64,000 bases of DNA from positions 413,001-477,000 of the forward strand of contig JABWDB010000005.1 in assembly GCA_019614645.1 (NCBI GenBank), given 5' to 3'. This DNA is from Stratiolaelaps scimitus. Taxonomy: Eukaryota > Arthropoda > Arachnida > Mesostigmata > Laelapidae. A program made the position numbers and the translations under genes. Shown here one piece after another: positions 1-18,839 of this stretch. The notes below the pieces were generated by a model. It worked only from the letters and a program-made list of their open reading frames with translations. It made no database searches and was not told the DNA's origin. The stretch's first letter is position 1; every line of letters starts with the position of its first letter.

Positions 1-5313
<5,313 letters not shown>

Positions 5314-8293
5314 GAGAAAGACGTGGACGACTTTACCCTCCACCTCTATATCATTGAAAGCATCTTGTCTGTGTAGATTGCCGATTTGCGAGCTACACAA
5401 CTGTAATAATAACAAATATACATGCAACACGTATTGCGGGATTATGATGCAGGTCTATATAGTTGGTACCGCCAAAGTCAATCTTACCTTTTAGCACGCG
5501 TTACGAGACACATACTAATATACACAATTTTCGTTTAAAGAAAGGCTTCAATCGAGCATATTACATGTGACCGCCCGGGTAGAGATTCTCGGATATGAAG
5601 GTTTTAACTCGCCATCTGTTATTCGCTACATGTTTTCGGCGTATTTCTGTTGTATTTACTTCCCAAGCGCTTGTTTTTCGCCCTGCCGTTAGAATTAGAA
5701 GTAGCTATTCGTAGATACTAGCAGTGACCCATTTGTCCGTGAGCTCTTGACTCCCTGTCAGTGTTCAGGAATGAGCAGTAGATAGCTCCATAGGATAGCG
5801 TTGATGTATTTTCTTCGTTGTACACTCAGGAACGGATTGCACTCGAGAGCCGTGCCAATATTTATAATACCATTGTGCGCTTCTAGCTATAGACACAGGC
5901 ACAGGTTCGCAAACCTGCCCACACTTTTGCAGAAGTGGCTATACGAAGTGAAGATTAGTGTGCGATTTTACGCCCAATAAGAAAAACGAGGCGAACCGGT
6001 TTCAAAGCACGCCTCCCGGATGAAATCAATACTTGTCGATGTTCAAGCCTCTATGAGCATTATAGAGCAGATATAATAGTACGAGTCTTCGTGGCCTTAT
6101 CGAGTCAATATGCATGTGATCGAACACGACACCTGACATTTTGCTGTTCGATGACGGCCGTAGGCTAAACTGATTTTTGCTGTAGCTCGCTCGCGCTTGA
6201 TGTTGCCGGCCGCACCCGCCAAGTAAACCTGTTTTTTTTTGTTTTTTATTTTCTTTTTCAAATAGAGGGAAAACAAACCGACTTTTCAAGGCTTTCGTTT
6301 TGCTGCAGAGAGCACTATCCGATCCCACCGCGTAGAGGTGGGATTGTTTTGTGATGCCGAATTGTTTCGTTTGCTGTTCGACATCCGGACAGGAACATTT
6401 TCTTAGAAAATGGCTGTCCTCTATCTTTGTGTACATGTCAACATTTTTTGTATATTCAAAATGTTGACAAATACATTGAACAAATATTCACCTTTCGTGG
6501 CAGTGCAACGCTTCAGTGTGTTTTTTTTTGTTTTAGGTTTCCATGCAAAAGTCAGCGAGTGTCATGGTAATTCATTATTCCAGTGTAGTCCAGATCAGGC
6601 CCTCCTGATCCATCCCGAAAGTGTCCCTTTCCATGAGCAGGTTGAATTTTGCTACATCCGATTGAGTTGTCGTTGGTGGTTATTTTTGAATTTGTCTATT
6701 CTCGCGAGTTGGTGACTCCGTTCGATGGCTCACTTTTACGGACCCACATGTTTACCCTTTTTGAGAGCTTCGCTTCGTTTTCGTCTCCATGGTAATCTTC
6801 AGTTCAAAATTTGAAAAGGTACTAAAAGACATTTTGACATTGTTAAGCGGTGAGGGTAGCTTTATCGTTCCCAAACTTTTTGTTCGCAAAGGCTCACAGC
6901 AGGTGCGATACAAATATATAATAGCAACGATTCAAATCTGGTGAAGACCTAAACCTGTGTGCTGTACTTAAAAGAACTTGGGGGAATATCTCACATGTCG
7001 ATTTTTCCGCCACGCGAACTTTATATGGCATAAAAACTCTTCTATAATCGTTGACTTTGCCCAGTGTACTCGGCCCGCTCGTAGGTCTCGTAGTTCTCTA
7101 GACGGAAACTATCATGTGTAGATTTTTTCTACCTCCAACTAAATATAAATTATCTAGTGCGGTATATATATATATATATATATCATTCACGGCCTGCCTC
7201 GTACAGCCTCACGGCTTCTTACAATGTTTTGTTCGTCCAGTTTGTCCACCATTACTCGTCTTGTTGCCTCAACGATTCTCTCCTCCTAATGATTTCGTCG
7301 GATATCAACAATTTCAAACTTTCCCTCCGACCCGTGTCGCAGGAAACATTCATTAAGGCGAGGCTGCTCTTTCTCCGAGCACAAAATGTGTCATATTTCC
7401 CTAATGGAATTAATCCATATGCCATTCCTATGTCCACACAGCGGTAAATTGGCGTGCCTCCATCTCTCGATGGCCGAGCTTCTAAACAGTCTAATTGATA
7501 ATATTGTGATTGACAGAACACCTTTTGGTTAGAAGCAAAGAATAGAGAAGCAGACTGTTCAAACTGTTCAACTTCTAGCGAATGCAAATCGCGAAGTGCA
7601 ACTTGCCAGTTGCTGTAGGGTACTGAAAGGCGTGCGGGTGTAAGCGAATCTTAACAGCGTGTATTTCAGTGCGGTTTTCGCATTGATTTATTTCAGCCGG
7701 TATTTTTATTTTTGCATTTTTTTCGCTTCATTTTTTGTTTTTTCGAGTGCTCCATGTTGTTTCACATTTCCACCATTGAGACATTTTTTTTTCAATGTGG
7801 AAAAAGTTGAGTTGACAAGAGGTACTCTGTATATTAATTTCGATTGTATTCAACTAATACTTTCGACTGTGGTTTATCAGTGTCTAGCAGACACCAGTCT
7901 CAACAACGACAACGGCCATTGTACTAACAGATATAGAAGCACACAAGCATAATAGCTCCACGTACGCTATTCAATTTCGCGGGGAATGTGGACTCATTCA
8001 AGTGGACCTGAACACTTCTTGATATTGGCTTTGCAAGTTTAATGAGTTTGTCCCTGTGCTATAGTTGAGCTAGAAACAAATTGCTAGTGTTAATTGTTCG
8101 TTCTTTTATGTGTCCGTTTAGCTCGCTAAACATACGAAAGTGATTTTTCTTTTATGCCATATAAATGTGTTCCCTATTTTTATTCTACACATCTAATTAA
8201 GGGAGTTCCTAAATAGACGGATACAGGCGATACGCCAGTGATTACAATGCCCTAGTGACATTGATCTGTTAAAGCCGAACCGCTTTGTTGCCG

Positions 8294-8346
<53 letters not shown>

Positions 8347-8839
8347 TATATATATATATATATAGATATATATATATATATATTGGATTTTTTTTAAATT
8401 ATTATTTTGTGTTATATGTTTGTACTCCATTATCCCATTTATTGACCCCGTTAATGTTGGCGTGTCCTAAAGTCAATATATTTCTGTCGCCTGCTTCATC
8501 CAAACGAACTCCTTTACATAACATATATTATATACATTATACATGTGAAAATTCCGTACCTAAATCTCAAAAACAACCCTATATATATATGTATATAAGC
8601 CCTTGTCATAGATAATGGATGCTAACATCTTAAATATTTCAAGTGGAAATGTGAAAGTACCTCAACCCCCAGCGCCACTATGAAGCCCTACCAGTAAAAG
8701 CTGTATGAGGGGCAATTCTTTGTTGGGCAATATATCAGGCAATCTGAGGGTTCTCCGATGATCGTACCGTATCACCATCTCGAATTTTTCGAGATGTTTC
8801 GGCCGTTCTAAACTCTAGCCCTACGGCGCCACAAGAAAC
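5314..8839. other. Intergenic or long 3' UTR, A/T-rich
   Basis: There is no open frame with family resemblance. TA runs lie at 7163-7183 and 8295-8383, and T-rich tracts at 6231-6260 and 7690-7800. I saw no AATAAA close behind the RGS7 stop, so the transcript end cannot be placed. Confidence 0.6.
8295..8383. repeat. (TA)n microsatellite with GATA interruptions
   Basis: Nearly pure TA repeat, with two TAGATA interruptions in its 3' third. Confidence 0.95.
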
Positions 8840-9430
8840 GTGCAGCTTTCTCTCGCATTAATCGCGTTCGAAGGTTCGAGTCAGTCGATGTATCTCAATC
8901 TCTATCATTTGCAAAATCTCTATACCATTGTCCTTCCGCTGTCCCACCTAATCGTTACATTCAACGACATCGAGAGTCCGTTGACCAACGGGACTATTTG
9001 CAATTTTGGACAATGCTATAATATCGGGCATGTCATGATGATGCTGATGGTAAAAGTGAATGAATCGAGTCTTTCGCTGACCTCCCATGCTATAATGGGC
9101 GATCACCATTCGTGATTATCATTGGTGCTATCTCTCTCTTCAGACGTCTGTGAAAGGCCTCCGATCAGTGATATCTTTCTCGGCCACTCGAAAGGAATCC
9201 TAAGCGACATGATGTGCGACAACTCGAACAGCACCTGCAATAAGGGGGACGTCCTCAAACAACAAGAACAGCAACAAAATCGGCAGCTTATCCGCTTTCA
9301 ACTGATGTATCAACTCGAAATATGTTTAGTCAATCAAGACACAGGCTGGCTTGAGACCGAATCACTGAGAAGACAATGCTGGTCCACGCGTATCGTCAAA
9401 AACTCGAACAGCAGCCATAGCAACAAGTGA
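8840..9430 (+). other. Unrecognised open stretch interrupted by one stop
   Basis: A single frame is open from 8840 to 9430 apart from one TGA at 9113-9115. Just after that stop comes a pyrimidine-rich acceptor-like CTCTCTCTTCAG ending at 9142. From there the frame runs 95 codons, with a Gln-rich patch (KQQEQQQNRQ) and a natural stop at 9428-9430. It could be a terminal exon of an unknown gene, an exon of a decayed gene, or chance. No domain is recognised. Confidence 0.2.
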
Positions 9431-9667
9431 TGATTTGTAGCGACGTCCAATGCCAACCGTCACAGATACCGACATCGCGGGAAATCCACACGAGAAATGA
9501 GTCGGACGAGTCGCAAATACGAGGGACTCTAGCTCACTCTTTGTTCCATCACAACCATCCGACGACCACCAACATTTGCAACTGGCAGACCGCTCGAAGC
9601 TGCTGACGGAGCTGTGAGTCTCCGGGCGGTGGCTACGCGGGCTGATTGAGTCGACACGATCTCTGTG

Positions 9668-9693
9668 TCTCTCTCTCTCTCTCTCTCTCTCTC
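9668..9693. repeat. (CT)n microsatellite
   Basis: Thirteen CT units on the plus strand, within a longer pyrimidine-rich stretch. Confidence 0.9.
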
Positions 9694-10408
9694 AACACGA
9701 CACGGCAAGGGAGTTTCCCAGCTCAGGTACGCACCATCTGATCCGTGTACCCTGCTCGAATCCTTTATACGGATATGCGGCGACACAACTGATCGACGCT
9801 CTGCTACGATCAATCAGGCATCATTCAGATCCTTGCAAGCACGCAAGCCAACAAGCCAACCAAGGCGGAAATTGCCAATTCCGCAATTGTCTCTATACAT
9901 ATGGTTGTTATCTATTATATACATATGCTTCTCGGCCTGATCAGAAGAACGTCCTCGTCCCTCGTCATTTTCTCTTGTTTGTCTTCCATATTGATTGACC
10001 GAGCAACCATTCGTCTGACGTTGATTGATCTGATCTGACCGTTGACTGCGATGACCGTTGATATGATTGATCTTGACCACCGTTAACTCGCCCTCGCGAT
10101 GGACGCGCCACGCTCGTTCGTGTCTGCTAGGCTCGTCCTCATCACTGTTAGTCCTATTTCGTCTATTTTGTCAAAACATGACCATCGTCTGTCTTCTCTA
10201 TACCTCTGTCTCTGTAACTCTCTCTCGCTCGCTCTCTCGTAAGATCTGCCTATCTTGACTATGTTTCTCGGTCTCTCTCTCACACGCACAGCAACTTGCT
10301 GCCTATCACCTCTGTACTATGACTACTACGCTATATGCGAGATATATATATAGATATATGTATGTATATAGACATCTATCGACTGTTACCGTGTCTCTTT
10401 AAAGCATC

Positions 10409-10439
10409 GCTCTCTCTCTCTCTCTCTCTCTTTCTCTCT
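10409..10439. repeat. (CT)n microsatellite
   Basis: About 31 bp of CT repeat with one TTT interruption; CT-rich sequence continues to about 10470. Confidence 0.9.
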
Positions 10440-12050
10440 GTATCTCTCTCTATCTTTTATCTCTTTTTCACCGTCCTCGTCAGCTCACTCCGCGTATTGA
10501 CTGCTGCTATGTCGCCGCCGTGACTATTAATGCCATTGTTCTCTGCAATGTGGAAGTATTACTAGTACTACTACTGCCTACTATACTACCACTACCACCA
10601 CCACTGATCTTAGCAGTATTACAACCACGAGTCTGCAAGTTGTCCAAGCAACCTCTTCTGATCAGCTGCATTGCGGCTTGGCCTTCTCGCTTCAGGTCGA
10701 CGTATGATAACTTAGCAGCTCTTGCCTCGCCTGTTCTGCTCGCTTTCGCGTGGAACGATTTTTTCGTTTGTTTCACACATGGTGATGCTTCCGCGTAGTA
10801 CACGTCTGTGCTGTATGGCCGCCAGCCGTACGTGAGCCCGCCAATATCTTCACGCTAGCTTTTCAACAGCACCCCAAATGTCTTGTAGAGATCATAGCCT
10901 GCGGAGGATCTGCTGTCGCTGTCCCAGCGACACTATCTCGTTACTACCATCCTGGATGGTTCGTTTCGGGAGGCCACCATGCGCTGCTGGCTCTATCATC
11001 CTGTATGTGAATTTTTTCCGTCGGCCGCCTCTTGAACCTCCTCTGCAAGGCTTAAACCAAGCCTAAGTTACATGCTGCATCTCGCTAACGCTAACTGAGA
11101 CACATAGCCGGTTTCAATTTTGCTAGGTCGTCCCGTAAACGATTGCTCCTCGACGGTGTCCGTTCATTGTTTCGGGCCGTACAGCAATATTGACTCAGAG
11201 GCTTGAACCCGGATTCTATTGGCTACGTCATTCTAGGCTGGCGTTTTTTTTTCTTTCCGCCGCTGTTGCCGCTCAATCAGATCTTTGCCCTCCATCCTGC
11301 TTACACGACGTCCACCAACAGCGGTCCTGAACCAACAGCGGGCAACTTCCCTGATCATGCATCATAAGTGTGACATCACGTTACCGCTGTGTTCCGTGCC
11401 GACATTCACTAGTCCTGGTAGCAAGCACCACGATTCATCGCAAGTCACGCATTAGCTAGCTCGACAGAACGGGCCGCAGATGTCGCCAGGTACCGCTCGA
11501 CGCCAGCCAGAGAAAGCCGCTGTACGCGATCTCGCGTTTTGTCTACGATGCGACATGTCCGCACTCGACCGCAATCGTTTGCCAAATCCATCTGCTGTCA
11601 TCTCCGCCTTGGGCAAACAGCTCTTCTCTCTCTCTCTCTATCAATTTCTCTCTCAATCTCGCTCGTGCGCCTGCACTCGGCTGTCTCACGTTCACCCTAA
11701 TTTCGCTCCTCAAACATCAACGCACTGCATTGCGTACACATCATTCAGTAGTCGTCTTTGTCTCGCCGCGACCGCAGTCCTGGACCACCATCGCGAGCAG
11801 TGATCGTTTATTGTACGACCCTTTTTGCAATCCTTTCTCTGTTTCAACACGCCCCCAAAGCCATCGATCTCGAGTGCAGTCTTCACGCAACCCGTTGGCT
11901 TTGTTCCGGAACTGCCTGCCCGCTGCTGCTGTACCATTTTGATTTTTCTCGCCACTTCACAGCACTCCCCATAAATTTCCTGTCAACACACAGCTCTTTC
12001 TCTCTCTCTCTCACTCTCACACTCTTTATTGCGCGACTGCGTCCAGCAAA

Positions 12051-12063
12051 CATATATATATAC

Positions 12064-12139
<76 letters not shown>
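12051..12139. repeat. (TA)n microsatellite with CATA interruptions
   Basis: TA repeat broken at regular intervals by single CA units, preceded by a CT run at 11996-12012. Confidence 0.95.
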
Positions 12140-12142
<3 letters not shown>

Positions 12143-12656
12143 TCTATGCTGTACCGTATGTCGGGCTCTTGTTTTCCTCTGCATTAGCTGCCTACCATCC
12201 TATCTAGTACTATCACTAGTACATATGCCAATGAGTCATTTTCCTTCTATACTCTGACTATGATGTTTTTCCTAAACTCATTTCTCTCTCTCTCTCTCTC
12301 TTTCTTTCTGTATTTTAAATATCCCTGTAATTACTTAGCTACCGCCACTCCTCTGCCTGTGTCCGTTATACCCTCGCGATGACATCTTTAGGGCAAAGTA
12401 ACAGCGCAGTGTAATGAAATCTTGAAAATGGTTGTCCTTGGAGTTGCTTAGGTTGCTGCTCATATTTCGATCGCCGGAAAATATTGCGAAACTGTTCGAG
12501 ATAATAGAATCCATATGGGAAACTATACAACGCTTATGATAATGCGACTTAGCGACAACACGAGACAAGTTGCATTGGGCATGCTATTAGGCCGTTTAGG
12601 CACTTCAGATTCACTTTGTGTAGGCTGTGTCCGTGGAACACGGTGGGCTACTCCTA

Positions 12657-12682
12657 GCTCTCTCTCTCTCTCTCTCTCTCTC
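12657..12682. repeat. (CT)n microsatellite
   Basis: A pure CT run on the plus strand; a similar run lies at 12282-12300. Confidence 0.9.
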
Positions 12683-15278
12683 CTTCTTCGTTCGTTCCTT
12701 GGCGAATGATTCTAGTAAGGGTCGCTCTTTAAAATGCTGAGCCAGAGTATCTTACTTATCGTGTCAATGCCTCGACGCATAATATAACAGACGAAACCAC
12801 ATGCCGAAAACAAATTATTCTCGTAGACTGAGCAGCTCAGAGATATGACGACGATAATTCTCTCTCTTTCTCTTATGATATCACTCTCAATTTCGAACAA
12901 GTTCAGAATGATTCCGTGGCTTTTCGTCTGTCCCGATGCCACGAAATGGCAATTTGCCCGCAATTGATTTGTCGACCGAAGCTGCTCGATCTTTTATCGT
13001 ATATACACTGAAGCGATAATGCTCGTTGATAACAATCCTATTGCCTTATAATTGGTCCATTATAATTATCGGGTCGTCTGCCTAGTATGATGGTGCTTGG
13101 CATTCAATTCGAACTGGTCAACTTTGTGTGCTGGATCAGTGAACTATTTACAGACAAAAAATGGTCGCAACTTAGCCTTATCGTCGCAAAGCGATTTCTG
13201 CCCTCTGCCGCTTTGTTAAGCCACGCCCTTTGTATGATTACAACTCAAGCCGAACAGAACTGTAAAGTTCTCTCATATATTCCTTGAGTAAATGGGACAT
13301 GCCTATTACATCGACGGAAATCGCGCAAAATCTGAATTCAGATCAGAGATTTCTACTCGCCCACTACCTTCCAGGAATGGCCCTCCTTACCCTGACATGT
13401 TTTCTAAACGATTTCAAGGGCCCAAGAACCCGAGGATCTAAATTGCTCGTTAAACACGTGATAATACATGAGGACTATTCTGAAGTTCTCACCCACTGCG
13501 AACAGTTCAACCCAACTAATCTAACTTTCTTCCACCAGTACGTCTTAACGGGAAAAACTACTCAGCAAACACGAGTAAACAATTTCGTATGAAAATTTGA
13601 GCGGTTCAAGAGGCTTGAGATATTTGTCTATGTCATTCTTGATTTTTCGGTATAATGCACTCATTAGGGTTTACGAGCGTTCGTTTTGTTTTTGTTACGC
13701 CTGAATCAAACGATACAGTGCGCCTCGACTCTACCTAGCAAACCGCAAGGGGTCCCAACAATGGCTGTTATTAGACCAATAACCATTATGAAATGAAACC
13801 TGTCGTCTTGAGGGGCCTTTACCTCTAACTTGAATGAGGAGTACAAGACATCTCGATTGACACGATGATTTTCCATGGATAAATATCCTTTGAGAAGCTA
13901 AAAACTACTTCCATTAGCTAAATATAGAAATAGGGATATTCAACAAGCAGAGCAGAGATATTACTTCGCACACACAACGGGGTATCCTGTTGGAAAGGGA
14001 TTGTTTTTTTCCTACGTACCAAACATCACCTAAAGAAAGGTATTACAAGTCTGTCTGTTGCTTGGCTACCCTTCGTCGTTACGAGACACCTTAAAGACTC
14101 ACACGGCTCGAGTCGCGAGTCTTGTGAATGTCGAATATGCCTCTCTTCTCGTGACGTATATACTACTCAGGCTCATCACGTAGCATGCTCTAGAGGCAAC
14201 TTTGATGTACGAACAAGCTGATGCACACACACGCAGCCAAAGGAGAGAAACATGTGACGTTTCCCCGGAGCAAACACTCAGTTCGCACTATATACATTCT
14301 GTGTGTGAAGTTTTTGTTGGATACGAAACATCGGCTCAAGCCAATGGACCCGGCCACGTACACATGTGTATGCCCACATGATAAACCACTTTAGCCTCAA
14401 CCCCCCCTCCCCCCCCTGATCAACACACCTCTGCCAATTTGACGAGGAACTTGTAGATTACGTAGAGAATACAAAAGGCAACTCATGTTCGACACATGTC
14501 CATCGACGCTCCGATGTCCTTGATTTGCAGTAGACAATACCAGATCCTGGCTAGCCGCCACCGCCTATGTTGAGCGCTTCTCTCAAGCGTTCGATACGAT
14601 TGCACCGAGATTGTGCAAGCGTTTATTCCAAACAGTCTCACCATTTGGCTGGCTAGAAGCTCTGCATTGGCCAAACTATTTTTGGCGCCTTTTTTTGTCT
14701 TCGGCAATAATCCTATTTCTGTTAGTGGCCAATACTAGTTCATGCTCAGAAGACCAATATTTGTTATGTGCTTATCTCTTGTGAGCGATTATTTCGACGC
14801 TTTACATGCGCATTGTTGTTATTGCTTCATTATATTGCTCTTGATCGTCATACTGTATTCGAGTTTCGTTTATGTCATGAGGAACTACGGTCAACCGGCC
14901 ACCGATTGATTGCTTTTAGCCAATCATTATTGTCGCTAATCCTTTAGATCCTGTCCTGTGTAATTTACTGCAACTATTAACAGAGGTGGAATGGGGGGTA
15001 ATATATCGCTAAGCATGTTACATGTATAGTTCAAATGTATGTATCTTTTTCATACCCATGGGTCTACCAACAATGTGCATTACCCCCTGTTGACGTGTCT
15101 AGAATTCATTCTCTTATTGTGTCCTCTCATCTGAAACTACACTTCATTTTTGATTGCTCACTTCTTCTTTTCTACTATTAAGAAAGATCTACATCTAATT
15201 CAGTGTACGTACGTTGATTGTTAACTTGCATACACCGAATTATGCATACGAATACAATTATTTATTAACTGTTATGAC

Positions 15279-15385
<107 letters not shown>

Positions 15386-17000
15386 CTGCTCAATGCAAAC
15401 TAGACAAATCGGGTGATTAATTACATTTTTTAGATTTTTTAGGTGGCGTTGAGGACCCCAAAAATGATAGCACTGTTGGCCTCATCGATTGATTGCGAGA
15501 GCAAATATCCATGTGCGTGCTAGCAAAGTGGCGTAAAGTTAGGATCGCTCTTTACAACGGGAACATACGAAACGCACCTTAAACTTAATGCCCGATTTGT
15601 CCAATTGGCTTGGAAAGGTCCTTTATATATATATATATATATATATACACAGGAGGGAGCATATACAGTCACGGTTATCCATGACGTAAGTTTACAGGTA
15701 GAAAAAAAATCAGTCTACATCAAAGAAAACACTAGTCCCGACAGTTGAAGCAGCATCCGTTTCAGAGCTGTTCCGCCGCTACTCGCCATATGAAAAGGCT
15801 ACTTTTTCCTGGACTGTACACTTACGTATTACTCTGTTATTACGTATGGGCCTGCTTTTGCCCGCCTCGTGTATATATGCATTGTACGAAGTTTTGTGCC
15901 CATCCTGCTCGTTCTACATCAAGAGCTGTTTTCCAGCAAAAGCAACGGCTGCCGTCGCCCAATCAGCAGCCGACCATTCATCCCAACACCCTTGTCTCGA
16001 TCTCTCCCTTAGATTGTCTCACACACGTCTGTCTTCCCGGTAAACGATCATCACTAAATAGGGCATGTTTTTCCAAAGCAAACGTCTGAAATGCATTTCT
16101 TCTACCATAGTCAGACGGAGACGATGAGATGGGTTGATGAACTTTCGGCGGGCCTGGCTGCCAATTTGCCTGACTATGCAGCAACCATATATATATGATA
16201 ATGATCGGTAGATGTTATTATGTAAAATTCATAATGGCTACACCTACACAGATTAGTATCGACGTAGTAATCACTGCTGCTATCATTCCTAAATTTGAAT
16301 ATCTTCAGTTAAGTCGACCTGCTCTGGAGTGTTCGAGATCCGTTTCCAAAATGATTGCGTTGTTTCTGCGTTGAACCATCCCTCGTTTAGATGGCGATGA
16401 CTATAAGAAAACATCATCTATAAAAAAAAATCAATTATCTAATCGAATTCAATCCAACTACGTGTATAACTGTACAGATTAAGTTCACTGTGGCGGTAAC
16501 TGCATTCTGTTTGACATTGTATATTGTGAGTGTATCCACCATAATATCTAGCCACCTTTATCGACTCGTTAGTCAAACCAAGCAAGTTATCAAGGCGCTG
16601 CCGCCGCGAGTACACAGCTTTATAAGGCTGCGATAAATCTACCTGTTCTCGATGTGACTCAACAATACCAATATCAAGTAGATGAGGCGACTTTTTTCCT
16701 TGTACATGCGTAATACGTTCGGCAATCCTAGCCGATGATTTTCGCATTAAAGAAGCTTGTCAATTATACATTATGCTTAGTGGCTGCTGTTGCCCTCGTT
16801 GTTGCTACTGTCAGCAGAAGAAGGGCAGCCAAAACTAACGAAACAAATGAGGATTACATAATGCATCATATATCACGTTCAACCTTGTCTTTGACGAGTA
16901 GGAGTGGATCTCCCTCTGTCACCTCTGTCAGCACTGTTTCCGCTATACCGCATCTGTTCATTTTTTCTCTCTCTCCATCTATCTCTTTCTTCTCTCTTTT

Positions 17001-18417
17001 TCTCTATCACTCGGTACCTCTTTCTCTATTTGTACTGTCCCTATGAAAATAGCGGTTCCCGCTTGCATTGTTGTCCGTGGGAACCCTTGCGTGGCCTGGC
17101 AATTTCCCGCAAACACTACCTTACGGCCTACCGCTGCCGTTAATATCGTCTCATAGATGACGACAGCTTCCCAATAGCAATTAGTATTAGTAGAATACGG
17201 TTGGCACTGCCACTATTACAACTGCAAGTGGAACTAACATACGACATTGTCGAATTTACAGCAAAGCCGCCTGTTCATCCCCAAGCTGCCAAGCCTCAGC
17301 ATAGGTTCTTCATAAGCCAAGGCTAGCCCGAAGGAGTATCGACGAAGACAACTCATCTCTCAGACTTGCATCAAAGACAACCGCCTCTTCAACTACAACA
17401 AGCGTAAGCAACATCATCACAGCATGAACGTACACCCGTATCCGTTGAATGGGTCGACAGGGAAACGGATGTGTAAACGAATCGAGTCAGCGCATGACCT
17501 TCCACCAGCACGCGGAACCAACGGAAGTCGAGCGGAGCGAAAACATCCCATGAAAACCGACATACAACAACAGCAGCAGCAACATTAGCAGATCAATCTA
17601 GCAATCCTTACGAAACAAAGTGTCACCGATCAACGGGTAGCTGTTGCCCCGCTGCGCAGATGAAGGTCGATAACGACCACGTATGACAATGGTCGTCAAT
17701 GACATTGAACGAAACCAGCGACAAATTATTGGTGACATCAACAGTTACTGCAACACCAGCAGCGGCAGCAGCAGCAGCAGACCCAACAGCAGCAGGAAGA
17801 CGAATGACAAGGGCATCAATCTAGGACACACGGCTTGGTGTTCTCTCCGTTGAGGTTGGCGTAACATTTCGCGCAGTATCACCGACAGTAACCAAAGGCA
17901 GACAACTATCAAAGTAAGTAATCGCCCTTTTGTAAAACGAACGCGACGAGATTAGGCTGCGAGGATACGAAACGATTGGAAGCACCGACCACTGATTCAG
18001 GCCAGCAACAACATTGCATCGTTTGAGGGATTGACGGCCATGACGGTGGTGGCAATGGTAGCGAGAAGTGATTCAGGCAGTTGAATGTGTGGTTATGACG
18101 ACACTGAGAACGTGCAGGAGGCAAGCCCATGCCCACGTGTAAAACTGCCGGCCAAACGAGACCGGGGTGGACAGAATTTTGCGTGACGATTTACTGTGAC
18201 GTGTGTAGCGTAGGCGTGCCCGTAGCCAGACAGGCTAGCTCGATCAAAGATTATAGTATAGATAGAATGTGATCGGACAACTAGTACAGGCTTGGATTGG
18301 GGGTGGCGTAGAGTGCGAAGCGTTTTGGATGGAGAAGAGAAAATATCGTGGGAAGGAACAATCGGCTCGGGGTGCCGTTCAATGAACGAAACGCGAAACG
18401 TGGGTTTCTGCAGAATG

Positions 18418-18464
<47 letters not shown>

Positions 18465-18839
18465 TATACGCATATAAACAAATGTCATATTATGTAAACG
18501 AATGATGACTTCAATGCTGCGAGCACGATGTACACGATCGCCCTGTCCGGGGCGTTGCAGTCGTAACAGATGTAGAAACCATGATACAGTATACAATAAT
18601 GGCAACAGTGAATGTACCTCTCGAAACGGCGCGATGACAACTGAACTCAACATGTCAATCGTATCCCCTTGATCGTACGACTGAACCATGAATGTATCGA
18701 ACAACAACAAGAGAAGAACGGTGAAAAGACTGTTCACATTCGATTCTCTGGTAGATCGATCTGCTCCTTCGTGGGCCACCCGAATCTGGTCGTTCAGACA
18801 GCGGAAGACAGAAGAAATTGAAGGAGAATTGTATCCATA
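17001..18839. other. Intergenic, CAG/CAA-rich patch and TA repeat
   Basis: At 17380-17890 the plus strand is rich in CAA, CAG and ACG triplets, with an interrupted CAG run near 17755-17780. Stops occur in every frame, so it is not a polyglutamine exon. A TA array sits at 18420-18468. A 250-codon minus-strand frame (18093-18845) crosses that array and is rejected as a gene. Confidence 0.55.
18420..18468. repeat. (TA)n microsatellite
   Basis: Pure TA for about 37 bp, then CACATATATATACG. Confidence 0.95.

Noticed and set aside
9529..9813. Minus-strand frame with RERERERE-type repeat
   Set aside because: The repeat is the complement of a CT microsatellite.
11190..11225. Minus-strand GGGTTCAAGCC resembling a B box
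   Set aside because: No A box or tRNA-like stems nearby; probably chance.
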